Shown here one piece after another: positions 63,975 to 64,000 of a DNA stretch of 64,000 bases. Position 1 is the stretch's first letter, and every line of letters begins with the position of its first letter. The notes under the pieces are model-generated. The model was not told the origin of the DNA and searched no databases. It saw nothing but the letters and a program-made list of their open reading frames with translations. The translations under genes were made by a program, and so were the position numbers. The stretch comes from Niabella yanshanensis. Lineage in GTDB: Bacteria > Bacteroidota > Bacteroidia > Chitinophagales > Chitinophagaceae. The stretch is taken from assembly GCF_034424215.1 (NCBI RefSeq), contig NZ_CP139960.1:2480001-2544000 (forward strand), written 5' to 3'.

Positions 63975-64000
63975 CAGTTCATGGGTAATAGATCATAGGT

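Overview
The window reads as chromosomal DNA from a member of the Bacteroidota, most likely a free-living Chitinophagaceae-type bacterium; the family is an inference from gene content. The evidence is: several TonB-dependent receptors, including a SusC/SusD pair; a HmuY-type haem lipoprotein; an IspG with the large central insert; a long IleS with the SANGxPGIHH form of the HIGH motif; and promoters with the Bacteroidota -7 element TAnnTTTG in place of a Shine-Dalgarno-centred layout. I see no rRNA, tRNA, CRISPR array, prophage or intact insertion sequence.

Layout. 1-4.1 kb: a haem-uptake unit (TonB receptor cut by the window edge, HmuY-like lipoprotein, DUF6607 protein). 4.3-6.9 kb: a secreted GH78 alpha-L-rhamnosidase. 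7.0-16.1 kb: core genes (ileS, a DksA-like protein with a histone-like tail, acpP-fabF-rnc, a cysteine desulfurase). 16.1-19.3 kb: a lipoprotein with four EF-hand-like repeats, an M20 dipeptidase, and a frameshifted GxxExxY gene set among palindromic repeats. 19.6-26.5 kb: a leftward operon of TonB receptor, DUF4876 lipoprotein, DUF6850 barrel and di-haem cytochrome c peroxidase. 26.6-34.1 kb: an S4 RNA-binding protein, a sigma factor with a membrane partner, trmD, a decayed DUF2911 gene, fumC, an NlpC/P60 hydrolase and a copper-type P-ATPase. 34.2-42.8 kb: a trehalose locus (trehalase, SusC, SusD, MFS) with a divergent AraC regulator. 42.9-49.1 kb: recQ, a Crp/Fnr regulator and a TolC-HlyD-ABC2 efflux operon. 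49.3-55.1 kb: a complete seven-gene Mrp Na+/H+ antiporter operon. 55.1-58.2 kb: a stress-type operon (DinB, VOC, SRPBCC, DHFR-like, DoxX) under a second Crp/Fnr regulator. 58.4-64 kb: ispG, a candidate small RNA, a lysoplasmalogenase, a methyltransferase and nadB.

The most interesting signals are regulatory and structural. Two Crp/Fnr regulators each lie beside an operon whose promoter carries a palindrome near -42; the two palindromes share the N6 spacing and differ at one half-site base, and the regulators differ at the matching recognition-helix residue. Several genes carry TAnnTTTG only 3-5 nt before the start codon, which predicts leaderless mRNAs. A palindrome-bearing 39-bp segment appears to be inserted in frame in ileS. 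The nuclease-like GxxExxY pseudogene is bracketed by copies of a repeat that also occurs elsewhere in the window. The TonB/DUF4876/DUF6850/peroxidase operon is a plausible uncharacterised uptake-and-oxidation system.
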